Origin: Pseudosulfitobacter pseudonitzschiae
Lineage (GTDB): Bacteria; Pseudomonadota; Alphaproteobacteria; Rhodobacterales; Rhodobacteraceae
DNA: 64,000 bases
Direction: 5' to 3'
Assembly (NCBI RefSeq): GCF_002222635.1
Contig: NZ_CP022415.1
Span: 372,001-436,000, forward strand
Positions 9,378 through 18,823 of the stretch are shown piece by piece (position 1 is the stretch's first letter; the number at the start of each line of letters is the position of its first letter). Under the pieces are notes generated by a model that had not been told where the DNA came from, made no database searches, and saw only the letters and a list, made by a program, of their open reading frames with translations. Made by a program: the position numbers and the translations under genes.

Positions 9378-10517
9378 ATGACCAACCCACTTGATCTGCC
9401 TTTTGACGCTGACGAAATGCTGGCGGGGTTGAAGCCCTGGATCGAAACCGAAAGCCCGACGTTTGATGCGGCGGCGGTGAACCGCATGATGGATGTGGTG
9501 CAGCACGAGCTTGCCGCTCTGGGCGCGCGGGTCGAGCGTATTCCGGGCCGCATGGGGTTCGGCGATAGTGTGCGCGCGACGATGCCCCATCCAAAGGCGG
9601 GGCAGGGCGGTATCCTGCTGTTGGGCCATATGGACACGGTGCATCCGGTGGGCACGCTGAAACAGCTGCCGTTCAAGCGCGAAGGTGGCATCTGTTACGG
9701 CCCCGGTCTGATGGACATGAAGGGCGGCAACTATGTCTATCTGGATGCGCTGCGCAAACTTCTGGCCGCGGGAATAGAAACGCCGCTGCCGGTGACGGTT
9801 CTGTTCACCCCGGACGAGGAGGTCGGCACACCGTCGACGCGCGAGTTGATCGAGGCCGAGGCAAAACGCCATCAGTTCATCCTTGTCCCCGAACCTGCGC
9901 GGCCTGACGGGGGCGCTGTCATCGGGCGCTACGCCATCGCGCGTTTCAATCTGCAAACGCGCGGCAAGCCGTCTCATGCAGGCTGGGCGCTGGCGGAGGG
10001 GCGGTCGGCCATTGCCGAGATGGCCAAGCATGTGGCGGTGATCGAAGGCATGACGACCGAAGGTTGCACCTTTTCGCTGGGGGTGTTCAACGCAGGGCAA
10101 TGGGTGAACTGTGTGTCGTCCGTCTGTGATGCCGAAGTCCTGTCGATGGCCAAGACCCAGGAGCAGCTGGACGAAGGCGTGGGCCGAATGCTGGCGCTGA
10201 ACTCGGATGCGGGTGATGTGATCATGGAAGTGACCCGTGGCGTGACCCGCCCGGTGTGGGAACCCGATCAGCCCGGCACGATGGCGATGCTGACCCTTGC
10301 CCAAGAGATCGGGCGCGAGATCGGGTTTGAACTGACCGGCAGTTCGGCGGGCGGCGGATCGGACGGCAACTTTACCGGCTTTCTGGGCCTTCCGACGCTT
10401 GATTCCATCGGTGTGCGGGGCAAGGGGTTGCACACTCTCAAGGAGCATATCGAAGTGGACAGCCTGGTGGAACGGGCCAAGCTGGCGGCGGCCCTGTATT
10501 GCCGGTTGGGGGCCTGA
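9378..10517 (+). CDS. M20 family metallopeptidase (glutamate carboxypeptidase/ArgE-like)
   Basis: A 379-residue second M20 peptidase, of the carboxypeptidase G2/ArgE branch. Motifs: LLGHMDTVHPVG with the metal-binding His and the following Asp; GPGLMDMKGG with the bridging Asp; FTPDEEVGTPSTR with the catalytic Glu pair; and SSAGGGSDGNF near the end. It differs clearly from its neighbour at 8144. Only 67 bases separate the two genes, with no terminator visible, so it likely belongs to the same transcript. It would release a C-terminal or acylated amino acid from the imported compound. Confidence 0.9.
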   Translation: MTNPLDLPFDADEMLAGLKPWIETESPTFDAAAVNRMMDVVQHELAALGARVERIPGRMGFGDSVRATMPHPKAGQGGILLLGHMDTVHPVGTLKQLPFKREGGICYGPGLMDMKGGNYVYLDALRKLLAAGIETPLPVTVLFTPDEEVGTPSTRELIEAEAKRHQFILVPEPARPDGGAVIGRYAIARFNLQTRGKPSHAGWALAEGRSAIAEMAKHVAVIEGMTTEGCTFSLGVFNAGQWVNCVSSVCDAEVLSMAKTQEQLDEGVGRMLALNSDAGDVIMEVTRGVTRPVWEPDQPGTMAMLTLAQEIGREIGFELTGSSAGGGSDGNFTGFLGLPTLDSIGVRGKGLHTLKEHIEVDSLVERAKLAAALYCRLGA

Positions 10518-10638
10518 GATGTCAGGTGCCCTGTTGCGTAGCATGCGGGCTCACAAGCTTGTGGTAAAACCGACCGGGCCTTCGTGATCGCCTAGCACCG
10601 GCAGGCCGCCGAGGCCGTGGCCGAAGTGCTGCGCACGG

Positions 10639-11196
10639 GTGGCGATGCGATTTCGTTTTCGGCGTGCTGGAACCTGTGAAGTCCACGCCAAGCGTTATCA
10701 GAAGCAGGTTCCTGGGCACCACATCCAGATGGACGTTAAGTTTCTGACTTTCAAAGGCAAACAAGGAGAGAAGGTGCGCCGCTTTCAATATACGGCCGTT
10801 GATGATGCCACGCGGGTTCGCGCGCTAAAGGTTTACGAACGACACATACAGGCCAATGCAATCGACTTCGTCGACCATATTATTGAAAAGTTTCCGTTCC
10901 GCATCCGGGAAATCAGGACCGACAATGGCCATGAGTTCCAAGCGACGTTCCATTGGCACGTCGAAGATCTCGGTATCCGCCATGCTTACATCAAACGAGG
11001 CACGCCCCAACTCAACGGCAAGGTAGAACGGTCGCACCGCTCTGACGGGCAGGAATTCTATCAGCTGCTTAGCTACAAAGGCGATGTCGATCTCGAAGCC
11101 AAACTGGACGAATGGGAGCGCTTCTACAACTTCCACAGGCCGCACGGCGCGCACAACGGAAAGACACCTTACGAAGCTCTCAGAGAAAAGCTATAA
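10639..11196 (+). pseudogene. Truncated IS481-type transposase (integrase-core, N-terminus missing)
   Basis: From about residue 12 on (EVHAKRYQKQVPGHHIQMDVK) the frame reads as the DDE integrase core and C-terminus of an IS481-family transposase. It includes the acidic residues in MDVKFLTF, in IRTDNGHEF and the Glu in GTPQLNGKVERSH, and ends FYNFHRPHGAHNGKTPYEALREKL. The N-terminal helix-turn-helix part, normally over 100 residues, is absent. The 120 bases before it are unrelated in frame; they hold a 12-bp perfect palindrome CACAAGCTTGTG at about 10552-10563 and an interrupted frame that faintly recalls the start of a gamma-glutamyltranspeptidase. I saw no terminal repeats or target duplication. 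Probably inactive. Confidence 0.8.
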
Positions 11197-11238
11197 TCAA
11201 CAGAAGAGAAGTCTCGCGAGTAACCGCACCTTACAATC

Positions 11239-11607
11239 ATGAAACTGTACAAATATGTAAGCACACTGGCGCTTGTCGGGGTGATGGCCGGCACGGCACC
11301 GATTGCCGTCGTTGCACAAACCCAGCAATCCGCACCCCCTGTTGCAGAGGTGCCCAGTAGCGAGGTCGATGCCTTTGTCGTTGCTTTCAAGGAAGTTCAG
11401 GCGATCGATCAAGAATACGTGGCACAGATCCAGCAAACGTCGGATGCGGCCGAGATCCAGACTTTGGAGGAAGAAGCTCAGATCAAAAAGGCTGCAGCCG
11501 TGGACGCGACTTCGGGCATTGATGTGGCCCGCTATGTCGAAATCATGACCATCGCGCAGAATGATCCTGACGTGTCAGCCGTGATCGTGGAAAAGCTGGA
11601 AAAGTGA
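11239..11607 (+). CDS. DUF4168-like secreted protein
   Basis: A 122-residue protein with a signal peptide (TLALVGVMAGTAPIAVVAQ, likely cleaved around residue 27). A short helical, acidic mature part follows, reading VDAFVVAFKEVQAIDQEYVAQIQ and ending MTIAQNDPDVSAVIVEKLEK. This pattern fits DUF4168, a family of unknown function found in exported proteobacterial and cyanobacterial proteins. It lies just behind the IS481 remnant and is followed by its own terminator, so it is probably a single-gene unit. No catalytic residues stand out. Confidence 0.7.
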   Translation: MKLYKYVSTLALVGVMAGTAPIAVVAQTQQSAPPVAEVPSSEVDAFVVAFKEVQAIDQEYVAQIQQTSDAAEIQTLEEEAQIKKAAAVDATSGIDVARYVEIMTIAQNDPDVSAVIVEKLEK

Positions 11608-11633
11608 TCCGATATTTCCGGTAAAATGTTCGA

Positions 11634-11668
11634 CGCCCACCGTGCCTTTTGGGCTGGTGGGCGTTTTC
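11634..11668 (+). terminator. Rho-independent terminator
   Basis: Stem CGCCCACC (11634-11641) pairs with GGTGGGCG (11656-11663) and is followed by TTTTCATT. It sits 26 bases after the DUF4168-like gene. Confidence 0.8.
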
Positions 11669-11731
11669 ATTCTGCGCAAGTCAGATCTGGTTTCGTCAAT
11701 CAGAGAATTTGGACGAATTCATGGATGCCTC

Positions 11732-12202
11732 TTATTGCAATGTGGCATCAATTTCGATTGTTGACCGACCGTCGGCACTTGCCGGTGCAACGACAATCTT
11801 GGCGTTGTTGATCCCCTGACCTGAAAATTCGATTGCTGTTTCAAGGACATCGCCCTTTGTCTGGTTGATGCTGTAACCAGCCAGGCGCAACGCTTCTTCC
11901 CAATCTTCAAGCAAGGTTTTGGTGTTGTGTTCGGTGCTGAACGAGAACATCCGCAGCGAAGACCCGATGGACCGATCCATCAGCACATCATTGTCGGCGG
12001 GCAATTCTATCGCCTCCGGCAGCCAGTTTGGCCTGGGTTCATCTGCTTGCAGGGTCATCGCCAGCGGCAACACCAGACAGGCGGCAACCGCGATATTGCG
12101 CAGAGTTCCTTTCAGCCATCTCCAATCCAGTTGCTGGAAGATAAAATTAAAGAATGCGCACACGGGCGCGGCGGGGACCGTAAGGTGAGGGTTCATTATC
12201 AT
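11732..12202 (-). CDS. Hypothetical exported protein
   Basis: A frame of up to 156 residues that I do not recognise. It has an internal hydrophobic stretch (NIAVAACLVLPLAMTLQA, about residues 36-53), then a mature part with LEDWEEALRLAGYSINQTKGDVLETAIEFSGQGINNAKIVV and a C-terminal ADGRSTIEIDATLQ. The signal sequence sits far from the first ATG, and no clear ribosome site precedes 12202 or the ATG at 12196. The true start is therefore probably nearer the hydrophobic segment (about 12120), giving a secreted protein of roughly 125 residues. The protein is coded opposite to icd and shares about 237 bases of upstream DNA with it. Confidence 0.6.
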   Translation of the reverse strand: MIMNPHLTVPAAPVCAFFNFIFQQLDWRWLKGTLRNIAVAACLVLPLAMTLQADEPRPNWLPEAIELPADNDVLMDRSIGSSLRMFSFSTEHNTKTLLEDWEEALRLAGYSINQTKGDVLETAIEFSGQGINNAKIVVAPASADGRSTIEIDATLQ

Positions 12203-12439
12203 GCCGAGGAAACTAGGCTGCTTGCCGGATTTTGCAATCTCCTCGTAATGTGCTCCAAGGTTCCATCGGACCTTACGATGCCATCGGGGGCTCTACCCCA
12301 TCAACTCCGAATGCGTCTTAACACGTCGCATAAAGATTCTGCATTGTCCGCAAACTAATCTCTGTATGCAAAGGTATACTGTCGACCTTGGCAAACGGGT
12401 CAGCTATGAAAAGGAAAATCCCCTCTCAAGGAGCGCCCC

Positions 12440-14629
12440 ATGCCCGATATCATTTACACCAAAGTTGACGAAGCACCCGAACTGGCTTCTGCTTCTTTCC
12501 TTCCGATTATTCAGAAATTTGCCGCAGCGGCGGGTGTGACCGTTGGCACCAAGGACATCAGCCTTGCTGGCCGAATCCTTGCCACGTTCCCCGAGCATCT
12601 GAAAGAAGACCAGCGCCAGTCCGATGATCTGGCCGAGCTGGGCCGTCTGGTTAAGACCGCCGATGCGAATGTCATCAAGCTGCCGAACATTTCTGCGTCG
12701 GTGCCACAGCTTGTGGCCGCCATCAAAGAGCTTCAGTCGCAGGGTTTTGCACTGCCCGATTATCCCGAGGCGCCCAAGAGCGACGCCGAGAAAGAAGTGC
12801 GCGCCAAATATGACACCATCAAGGGGTCGGCTGTGAACCCGGTCCTGCGCGAAGGTAACTCGGACCGCCGCGCGGCCAAAGCTGTGAAAAGCTTTGCCCA
12901 GAGCAATCCGCACCGCATGGGCGACTGGGTGGCTGACAGCAAAACCCATGTTTCAGCCATGTCAGGCGGCGATTTTTTCTCGAATGAACGCTCGGCCACG
13001 CTGGACAAAGACACAACTGCCAAGATCGTGCTGGTTACAGATGCGGGCGAAACCGTTCTGAAAGACGGCGTTTCCTATCCCGCAGGCACGGTTGTCGACG
13101 CCACATTCATGAGCGCCGCTGCACTGCAAAGCTTTCTTGAGGACGAGATCGAGAAAACCAAGGCCGATGGCACGCTGTTTTCGCTGCACATGAAGGCCAC
13201 AATGATGAAGGTTTCGGACCCGATCATCTTTGGCCACGCCGTCAAAGCGTTTCTGGCGCCTGTGTTCGAAAAGCACGGGGATGCGATGAACGACTTGGGT
13301 GTAAACCCGAACTCCGGTCTGGGTGACCTGTTGGCGCGCGTGAAAGACAATGCTGAAATCACGGCGGACATCGACGCCTGCATGTCCGCGCGCCCGCCGA
13401 TGTATATGGTCAACTCTGACAAAGGCATCACCAACCTGCACGTCTCGTCCGACGTGATCATCGACGCGTCGATGCCTGCACTGATCCGCGCAGGCGGCAA
13501 GGGTTGGGGCCCCGATGGCAAGGAAGCGGACACCAACTGCGTGATCCCCGACAATTCCTATGCGCCAGTTTATGATGAATCGATCAAGTTCTTCAAAGAG
13601 AATGGCAAGCTGAGCCCCGCAACCGCGGGCACAGTTCAGAACGTGGGCCTGATGGCGCAAAAGGCTGAAGAATACGGCTCGCACCCGACCACATTCGAGA
13701 TCCCCGAAGCGGGCACCGTCAAGATGATCCTCGAAGACGGCAGTGTCCTGCACGAGCACAAGGTCGAAGCAGGCGACATCTGGCGGTCTGCTTCGGCGCG
13801 CAAGGCGCCGATCGAAGACTGGGTGAATCTGGCCATAGACCGTCAAAAAGCCGAGGCGTGCAGTGCGATTTTTTGGCTGGACGCGGGGCGCGCCCACGAC
13901 GCGGAGCTGATCGCCTACGTCAAGCCGATCCTTGAAGCCAAGGGCGTGGCCGACAAATTCAAGATCATGGCACCGCGCGAAGCCACCCGCGCGTCGCTTG
14001 AGATCATCACCGAGGGCAAGAACACGATTGCCATCACCGGCAATGTGCTGCGCGACTATCTGACCGATCTGTTTCCCATCCTTGAACTGGCGACTTCGGC
14101 TAAAATGCTGTCGATCGTCAAACTGATGAACGGCGGCGGTTTGTTTGAAACCGGCGCGGGCGGTTCGGCCCCCAAGCACGTTCAGCAGCTGCAAGAGGAA
14201 AACCACCTGCGTTGGGACAGCTTGGGTGAATTCTGCGCCTTGGGGGAAAGTCTGACGTTCCTTGCGGACAGCAAAGGCAACGAAAAGGCCCGTATTCTGG
14301 GGCAGGCGGTTGACGCCGCGACGCAAGGCATTCTGGACCACGGCCGTTCGCCATCGCGCAAGGTCGGCGAGCCGGACAACCGCGACAGCCACTATTGGTT
14401 CGCCCGTTATTGGGCCGAAGCATTGGCGTCACAGAGCGACGATGCCGAGCTTGCTGCGCATTTTGCCCCGATCGCCAAAGCGCTGGCCACGGGCGAAGCG
14501 CAGATCCTTGCCGAGTTGGCAGCCGTTCAAGGCGCACCTGCCGATCTGGGCGGCTATTACCACGCGGACGAGGCCAAAACCGCAACAGTAATGCGTCCGT
14601 CGAAAACACTGAACGACATCATCGGCTAG
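12440..14629 (+). CDS. icd: Isocitrate dehydrogenase (NADP), monomeric type
   Basis: A 729-residue monomeric IDH that converts isocitrate to 2-oxoglutarate and CO2 with NADP in the TCA cycle. The sequence matches this family along its whole length: N-terminal [61 protein letters not shown] (in part), and C-terminal [18 protein letters not shown]. Family length is about 740 residues, so the gene is full length. An AAGGAG motif precedes ATG 12440. It stands alone, far from the other TCA genes at 45-64 kb, and ends at a strong terminator. Many relatives use the dimeric form instead, so whether a second IDH exists elsewhere cannot be judged here. Confidence 0.95.
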   Translation: MPDIIYTKVDEAPELASASFLPIIQKFAAAAGVTVGTKDISLAGRILATFPEHLKEDQRQSDDLAELGRLVKTADANVIKLPNISASVPQLVAAIKELQSQGFALPDYPEAPKSDAEKEVRAKYDTIKGSAVNPVLREGNSDRRAAKAVKSFAQSNPHRMGDWVADSKTHVSAMSGGDFFSNERSATLDKDTTAKIVLVTDAGETVLKDGVSYPAGTVVDATFMSAAALQSFLEDEIEKTKADGTLFSLHMKATMMKVSDPIIFGHAVKAFLAPVFEKHGDAMNDLGVNPNSGLGDLLARVKDNAEITADIDACMSARPPMYMVNSDKGITNLHVSSDVIIDASMPALIRAGGKGWGPDGKEADTNCVIPDNSYAPVYDESIKFFKENGKLSPATAGTVQNVGLMAQKAEEYGSHPTTFEIPEAGTVKMILEDGSVLHEHKVEAGDIWRSASARKAPIEDWVNLAIDRQKAEACSAIFWLDAGRAHDAELIAYVKPILEAKGVADKFKIMAPREATRASLEIITEGKNTIAITGNVLRDYLTDLFPILELATSAKMLSIVKLMNGGGLFETGAGGSAPKHVQQLQEENHLRWDSLGEFCALGESLTFLADSKGNEKARILGQAVDAATQGILDHGRSPSRKVGEPDNRDSHYWFARYWAEALASQSDDAELAAHFAPIAKALATGEAQILAELAAVQGAPADLGGYYHADEAKTATVMRPSKTLNDIIG

Positions 14630-14656
14630 GCAGCTCCGATTTCCATGTTGCAATCA

Positions 14657-14690
14657 ACGGCCCCTGCATCACGCGGGGGCCGTTTTTGGG
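14657..14690 (+). terminator. Rho-independent terminator after icd
   Basis: ACGGCCCC (14657-14664) pairs with GGGGCCGT (14676-14683), then TTTTTGGG. It lies between the convergent icd and RND-pump genes. The opposite direction lacks a comparable T run. Confidence 0.85.
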
Positions 14691-17600
14691 TCAACCCTGT
14701 GTGTCCGCGGTGTCCGGTTCGACGCGAAACACAGCAAGATACAGCGCAGGCACGAAGAGCAGCGTGATGATCGTGCCGACGATAATCCCGCCCATCATCG
14801 CATAGGCCATCGGGCCCCAGAAAATCTGGCGCGAGATCGGGATCAGCGCAAGACTGGCCGCCGCTGCCGTCAGCAGGATCGGACGGGCGCGGCTGTCGCT
14901 GGCCTCGAACACTGCAGCCCAAGCGGTGCGGCCCTTCTTACGTAGCACTTCGATCTCGTGTACCAGAATGATCGAGTTGCGGATCAGGATGCCGACCAAT
15001 GCCAGCACACCCAGAATGGCCACGAACCCCAGTGGCGCACCCGACAGCAACAGCGCTGCCACAACACCGATCAGACCCAGCGGGGCGGCACAAAGCACCA
15101 CAAACCCCAAGCGAAAGCTTTGCATCTGGATCATGATCAGCACCAGCATGATCAGCATCATCAACGGCACGACCGTTGCAATTGGCCCTTGGCTTTCAGC
15201 GCTGGATTCAACCGATCCACCAACCTCGACGGCATAGCCGTAGGGCAGTTTGTCCCGGAATTCCGCGACCTGATCCACCAGATCGTTGACCACCGTGGCA
15301 GGCTGGTCATCGGTGGAAATCGACGCCATGACCGTAACGGTGGGCATCCGGCCCCGTTGATACAATACAGGCTGTTCAGTGCCATATTCAAAGGTCGCAA
15401 CCGATTGCAGGGGAATGGTCACGCCACTTGGAATGTTCAGTTGCAATTCCTTCAGCGCCTCGACCGACTGGCGTGATGTGTCGTCGCCGCGTCCGATGAT
15501 GTCGATCAGATAGGCTGCATCGCGCAGTTGCGTCACCCGCGTGCCGTCATAGACTGCATTCAGCGCCGCCGCGATGTCGCTGGACGAAATACCCAACTGA
15601 CGCGCTTTGTCTTGCAGTAGGTTCACGCGCACCACGCGCGCCGGTTCGTTCCAGTCCATTACAGTGCTTTTGGTGCGCGGATCAGAGGATACAACAGCCG
15701 CCAGTTCACGGGCCAGATCGCGGACGTGGCTGATCTCTGGGCCGCTCAAACGGTATTGCACAGGGCGGCCGACGGGCGGGCCCACTTCCAGCAGCTTCAC
15801 AAAGACGTCGGTGCCGGGAAAGCTGTCGGCGGCCTCGGTCTCGATGCGGGCACGCAGGGCGTCGCGTGACGCAACGGACGGTGTCTGGATCACGATTTGC
15901 GCGGTGTTCGGCCCCGGCGTCAGCACGTCATAAGCCAGAATGAACCGTGGTGCACCGCGCCCGATATAAGACGTCTGGAACAGAACGTTTTCGTCATCTT
16001 CCAGAAGGGTCTCCAGCCGTTCAACCTGCGACTTGGTTTCAGAGATTGACGCGTTTTGCGGCAGGGTCATGTCTACGATCAGTTCAGGACGGTCCGAGCT
16101 GGGGAAAAACTGGTTCTCGACCGATCCCAGCCCCCAGACCGACAGGGCAAAGGTCACAACCGTCACCCCGATGGTCACCCAGCGAAACCGCATGGCCGCG
16201 CGCAGGATGCGGTGAAAGCTGGACCGGACACGGCCCGGTTCTTGATTGTGGTGTTTCCATTTGGCGGGCAGAAAGGTGACCCCAAGCAGCGGCGCGAACA
16301 GGACCGCAACCACCCAGCTGACCAGCAGCGAAACGGCGATCACGACAAACAGAGAAAACGTAAATTCCCCCGCCGAGGACGAGTTCAGCCCGATGGGAAT
16401 GAAACCGGCGACGGTGACCAGCGTGCCCGACAGCATCGGAAAGGCAATCGAGGTCCACGCATAGGATGCCGATTTTGTCAGGCTTTCGCCCTTTTCAAGC
16501 CGCGAAATCATCGTCTCGATGGCAATCATCGCGTCGTCCACCAGCAGACCCAGTGCAATGATCAGCGCCCCCAGCGAAATTCGCTGAAGGGTGAAGCCGA
16601 GATAATCCATGATGATAAATGTGATCGCCAGAACCAGTGGAATGGTCAACGTCACGACAAAGCCCGCGCGCATGCCCAGGCTGACAAAGCTGACCGCAAG
16701 AACGATAAGAACCGCTTCGATCAGGGCTTGAATAAAGTGGCCCACGGCCTCGTCCACCACGTGGGGCTGGTCGGCGACCTGATGAATTTCGACGCCCACG
16801 GGCAGGTCGGTCTGCACCTGTGCGATGACCTGTTCCAGTTCGGCACCGAAGTCGACGATATTGGCACCCGCACGCATGCCCACGGCCAGACCGATCGCCT
16901 CTTGGCCATTGTAGCGGAACAATTCTGACGGCGGGTCTTCGTACCCACGGCGAATGTCTGCCACATCGGTCAACCGGAAAAACCGGCCATCGACGCGCAG
17001 ATTGATATCCTCAAGGCTGCCGGCGTCGGTGAACTGCCCGCCGATCCGCACCATCACCCGCTCGGGGCCCGCGTCGATCACGCCGCTGGGCAGGATCGCG
17101 TTTTGTGCCGCCAGCGTGGCCTGCACCGCCTGCTGGTTCAACCCCAGCGCGGCCAGTCGTTCGGTGGAATACTCCATATAGACCACTTCGTCGCGGGTGC
17201 CGAAAATGTTGATCTTGCCGGAATCGTCCAGTTGCTGGATCGCGCGGCGGGTCCGTTCGACATAATCGCGCACCTCGCGCGGGCTGAACCCGTCAGAGGT
17301 GAACGCGTAAAGGTTGCCAAACACATCGCCAAAGTCGTCGTTGAAAGCGAAACCCGAGAATCCGTCGGGAAATTCCCCGCGGATGTCGTTCATCATGTTG
17401 CGGACCTTTTGCCATGTCTGGGGCAACGTGTCGCCGCGCACGGTGTCTCGCAGGTTCACATAGACAATCGCTTCGCCTGGGCGGGTGATCGAACGGGTAA
17501 AATCAAGCTCGGCCAGATCCTCCAGCTTTTTCTCGATCCGGTCGGTGACTTGGGTGCGCGTCTCTTCCACATCGGCACCGGGCAGGGACGAGGCGATGAC

Positions 17601-17744
17601 CATTGTTTTGATGGCAAAGTTGGGGTCTTCCTCGCGGCCGATGCTGAAATAGGCCATCGTTCCGGCAACGATCGATACGATCATCAGGAACCACACAAAC
17701 GAGCGGTGTTGCAGCGCCCAGTCGGACAGGTTGAAACGGTTCAT
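14691..17744 (-). CDS. RND family efflux transporter, inner-membrane pump (AcrB/MdtB type)
   Basis: A 1017-residue proton-driven pump, full length for the hydrophobe/amphiphile RND class. It begins NRFNLSDWALQHRSFVWFLMI, the usual first membrane helix. A first large periplasmic domain follows (ARTQVTDRIEKKLEDL, GVEIHQVADQPHVV). Next comes a membrane block with GLLVDDAMIAIETM, the conserved Asp pair in helix 4. The second half repeats this plan and ends with helices around LVLIMIQMQSFRLGFVVLCAAPLGLIG and TIITLLFVPALYLAVF. It overlaps the adaptor gene upstream by four bases. Substrates cannot be inferred from sequence. Confidence 0.95.
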   Translation of the reverse strand: MNRFNLSDWALQHRSFVWFLMIVSIVAGTMAYFSIGREEDPNFAIKTMVIASSLPGADVEETRTQVTDRIEKKLEDLAELDFTRSITRPGEAIVYVNLRDTVRGDTLPQTWQKVRNMMNDIRGEFPDGFSGFAFNDDFGDVFGNLYAFTSDGFSPREVRDYVERTRRAIQQLDDSGKINIFGTRDEVVYMEYSTERLAALGLNQQAVQATLAAQNAILPSGVIDAGPERVMVRIGGQFTDAGSLEDINLRVDGRFFRLTDVADIRRGYEDPPSELFRYNGQEAIGLAVGMRAGANIVDFGAELEQVIAQVQTDLPVGVEIHQVADQPHVVDEAVGHFIQALIEAVLIVLAVSFVSLGMRAGFVVTLTIPLVLAITFIIMDYLGFTLQRISLGALIIALGLLVDDAMIAIETMISRLEKGESLTKSASYAWTSIAFPMLSGTLVTVAGFIPIGLNSSSAGEFTFSLFVVIAVSLLVSWVVAVLFAPLLGVTFLPAKWKHHNQEPGRVRSSFHRILRAAMRFRWVTIGVTVVTFALSVWGLGSVENQFFPSSDRPELIVDMTLPQNASISETKSQVERLETLLEDDENVLFQTSYIGRGAPRFILAYDVLTPGPNTAQIVIQTPSVASRDALRARIETEAADSFPGTDVFVKLLEVGPPVGRPVQYRLSGPEISHVRDLARELAAVVSSDPRTKSTVMDWNEPARVVRVNLLQDKARQLGISSSDIAAALNAVYDGTRVTQLRDAAYLIDIIGRGDDTSRQSVEALKELQLNIPSGVTIPLQSVATFEYGTEQPVLYQRGRMPTVTVMASISTDDQPATVVNDLVDQVAEFRDKLPYGYAVEVGGSVESSAESQGPIATVVPLMMLIMLVLIMIQMQSFRLGFVVLCAAPLGLIGVVAALLLSGAPLGFVAILGVLALVGILIRNSIILVHEIEVLRKKGRTAWAAVFEASDSRARPILLTAAAASLALIPISRQIFWGPMAYAMMGGIIVGTIITLLFVPALYLAVFRVEPDTADTQG

Positions 17745-18823
17745 TGGGACACGCCGGGGCCAACGATCTGGCCCTCCTCAAGAGAATGGATACCTTTGGT
17801 GATGACTTCGTCACCTGCTGCGATGCCTTCGGTGATGCGCACACGAGGCCCGAATTGCGCCCCCAATGTGACAGCCTTGCGGTGCACTGTGCCGGTCTGG
17901 CCACCAGCGTCGCGCTGTACCACCCAAACGGCGGGCAAGCCGTCTGGGTCAAGTACGGCGTCGTGGTCAAGGGTGATGTCAGGGTTGGCGGTGGCGGCCA
18001 GACTGACATGTACCAGCGCACCCAGCCGAAAGCCTTCGGGCGGGTCTTGCAGGGTCAGGTGGACACGGCGCGTGCGGGTCGAGGATGCGGCCACCGGATC
18101 AATGCGCCGCAGGGTTGCCTTGGCGGTGACAGCGGGGTTCGCGGCCAGTGTGGCGTCGAACATCAAGCCCTCGTTTAGCGCTGCGGCGTCCCGTTCCACC
18201 ACATCCAGCGTGATCTCGCGCATTTCGGTGCCAGCCAGCACCACAACCGCCTGACCCGAGGTAACAGAGGCGCCCGCTTCGGCGTTGGTTCGGGTGATCA
18301 CGCCGTCTTGGGGGGCAGTCAGGGTTGCAAAGCTGCGCATGTCGCGGGCCTGTGCCAATGCAGCGCGGGCCTGCTCGACGGTGGCAAGTGCTGCGGTCAG
18401 GGCGCGTTCTGCATCTTCGAGACGCGTGGCGCTATCTGTACCGCTGTTCAACAAGGTGCGGGCGCGGTTCTCGGCATCGCGGGCCGCGCGCAATTGGGCT
18501 GTGGCCACTTGCACACCTGCTTCGGCGGCGCGCACGTTGGTGTCCAGATCTTCGGGATCAAGTCGCGCCAGAACATCCCCTTTGCTGACCAGATCGCCGG
18601 TTTCCACCGGGCGTTCGGCGATGGTGCTTGCCAGCAAAAACCCAAGATCGGTTTCGGCACGCGCGGCCACGATCCCCACAAAGCGGCTGCGGTAGCCTGC
18701 TGTGGTGTCCACGATTTCCGACACCACAGGACGCGGGGTCGGTTGCGCGGGTGTTGCGGTTTCCCCGGCCAGCACGGGGGCCGCGAGATTTGCCAACAGC
18801 GTCAGGACGAGGGCGGTTTTCAT
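17741..18823 (-). CDS. RND efflux periplasmic adaptor (membrane fusion protein), second of two
   Basis: A 360-residue HlyD/AcrA-type adaptor. The signal peptide MKTALVLTLLANLAAPVLAGE is followed by the split lipoyl/hairpin layout: LVSKGDVLARLDPEDLD, a coiled-coil hairpin about residues 95-150 (VQVATAQLRAARDAENRARTLL and following), and TAPQDGVITRTNAEAGASV. The beta-barrel and membrane-proximal domains then end with GDEVITKGIHSLEEGQIV. It would link the pump at 14691 to an outer-membrane channel, which is not encoded here. It is coupled by ATGA overlaps to both the pump and the other adaptor at 18820. Confidence 0.93.
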   Translation of the reverse strand: MKTALVLTLLANLAAPVLAGETATPAQPTPRPVVSEIVDTTAGYRSRFVGIVAARAETDLGFLLASTIAERPVETGDLVSKGDVLARLDPEDLDTNVRAAEAGVQVATAQLRAARDAENRARTLLNSGTDSATRLEDAERALTAALATVEQARAALAQARDMRSFATLTAPQDGVITRTNAEAGASVTSGQAVVVLAGTEMREITLDVVERDAAALNEGLMFDATLAANPAVTAKATLRRIDPVAASSTRTRRVHLTLQDPPEGFRLGALVHVSLAATANPDITLDHDAVLDPDGLPAVWVVQRDAGGQTGTVHRKAVTLGAQFGPRVRITEGIAAGDEVITKGIHSLEEGQIVGPGVSQ

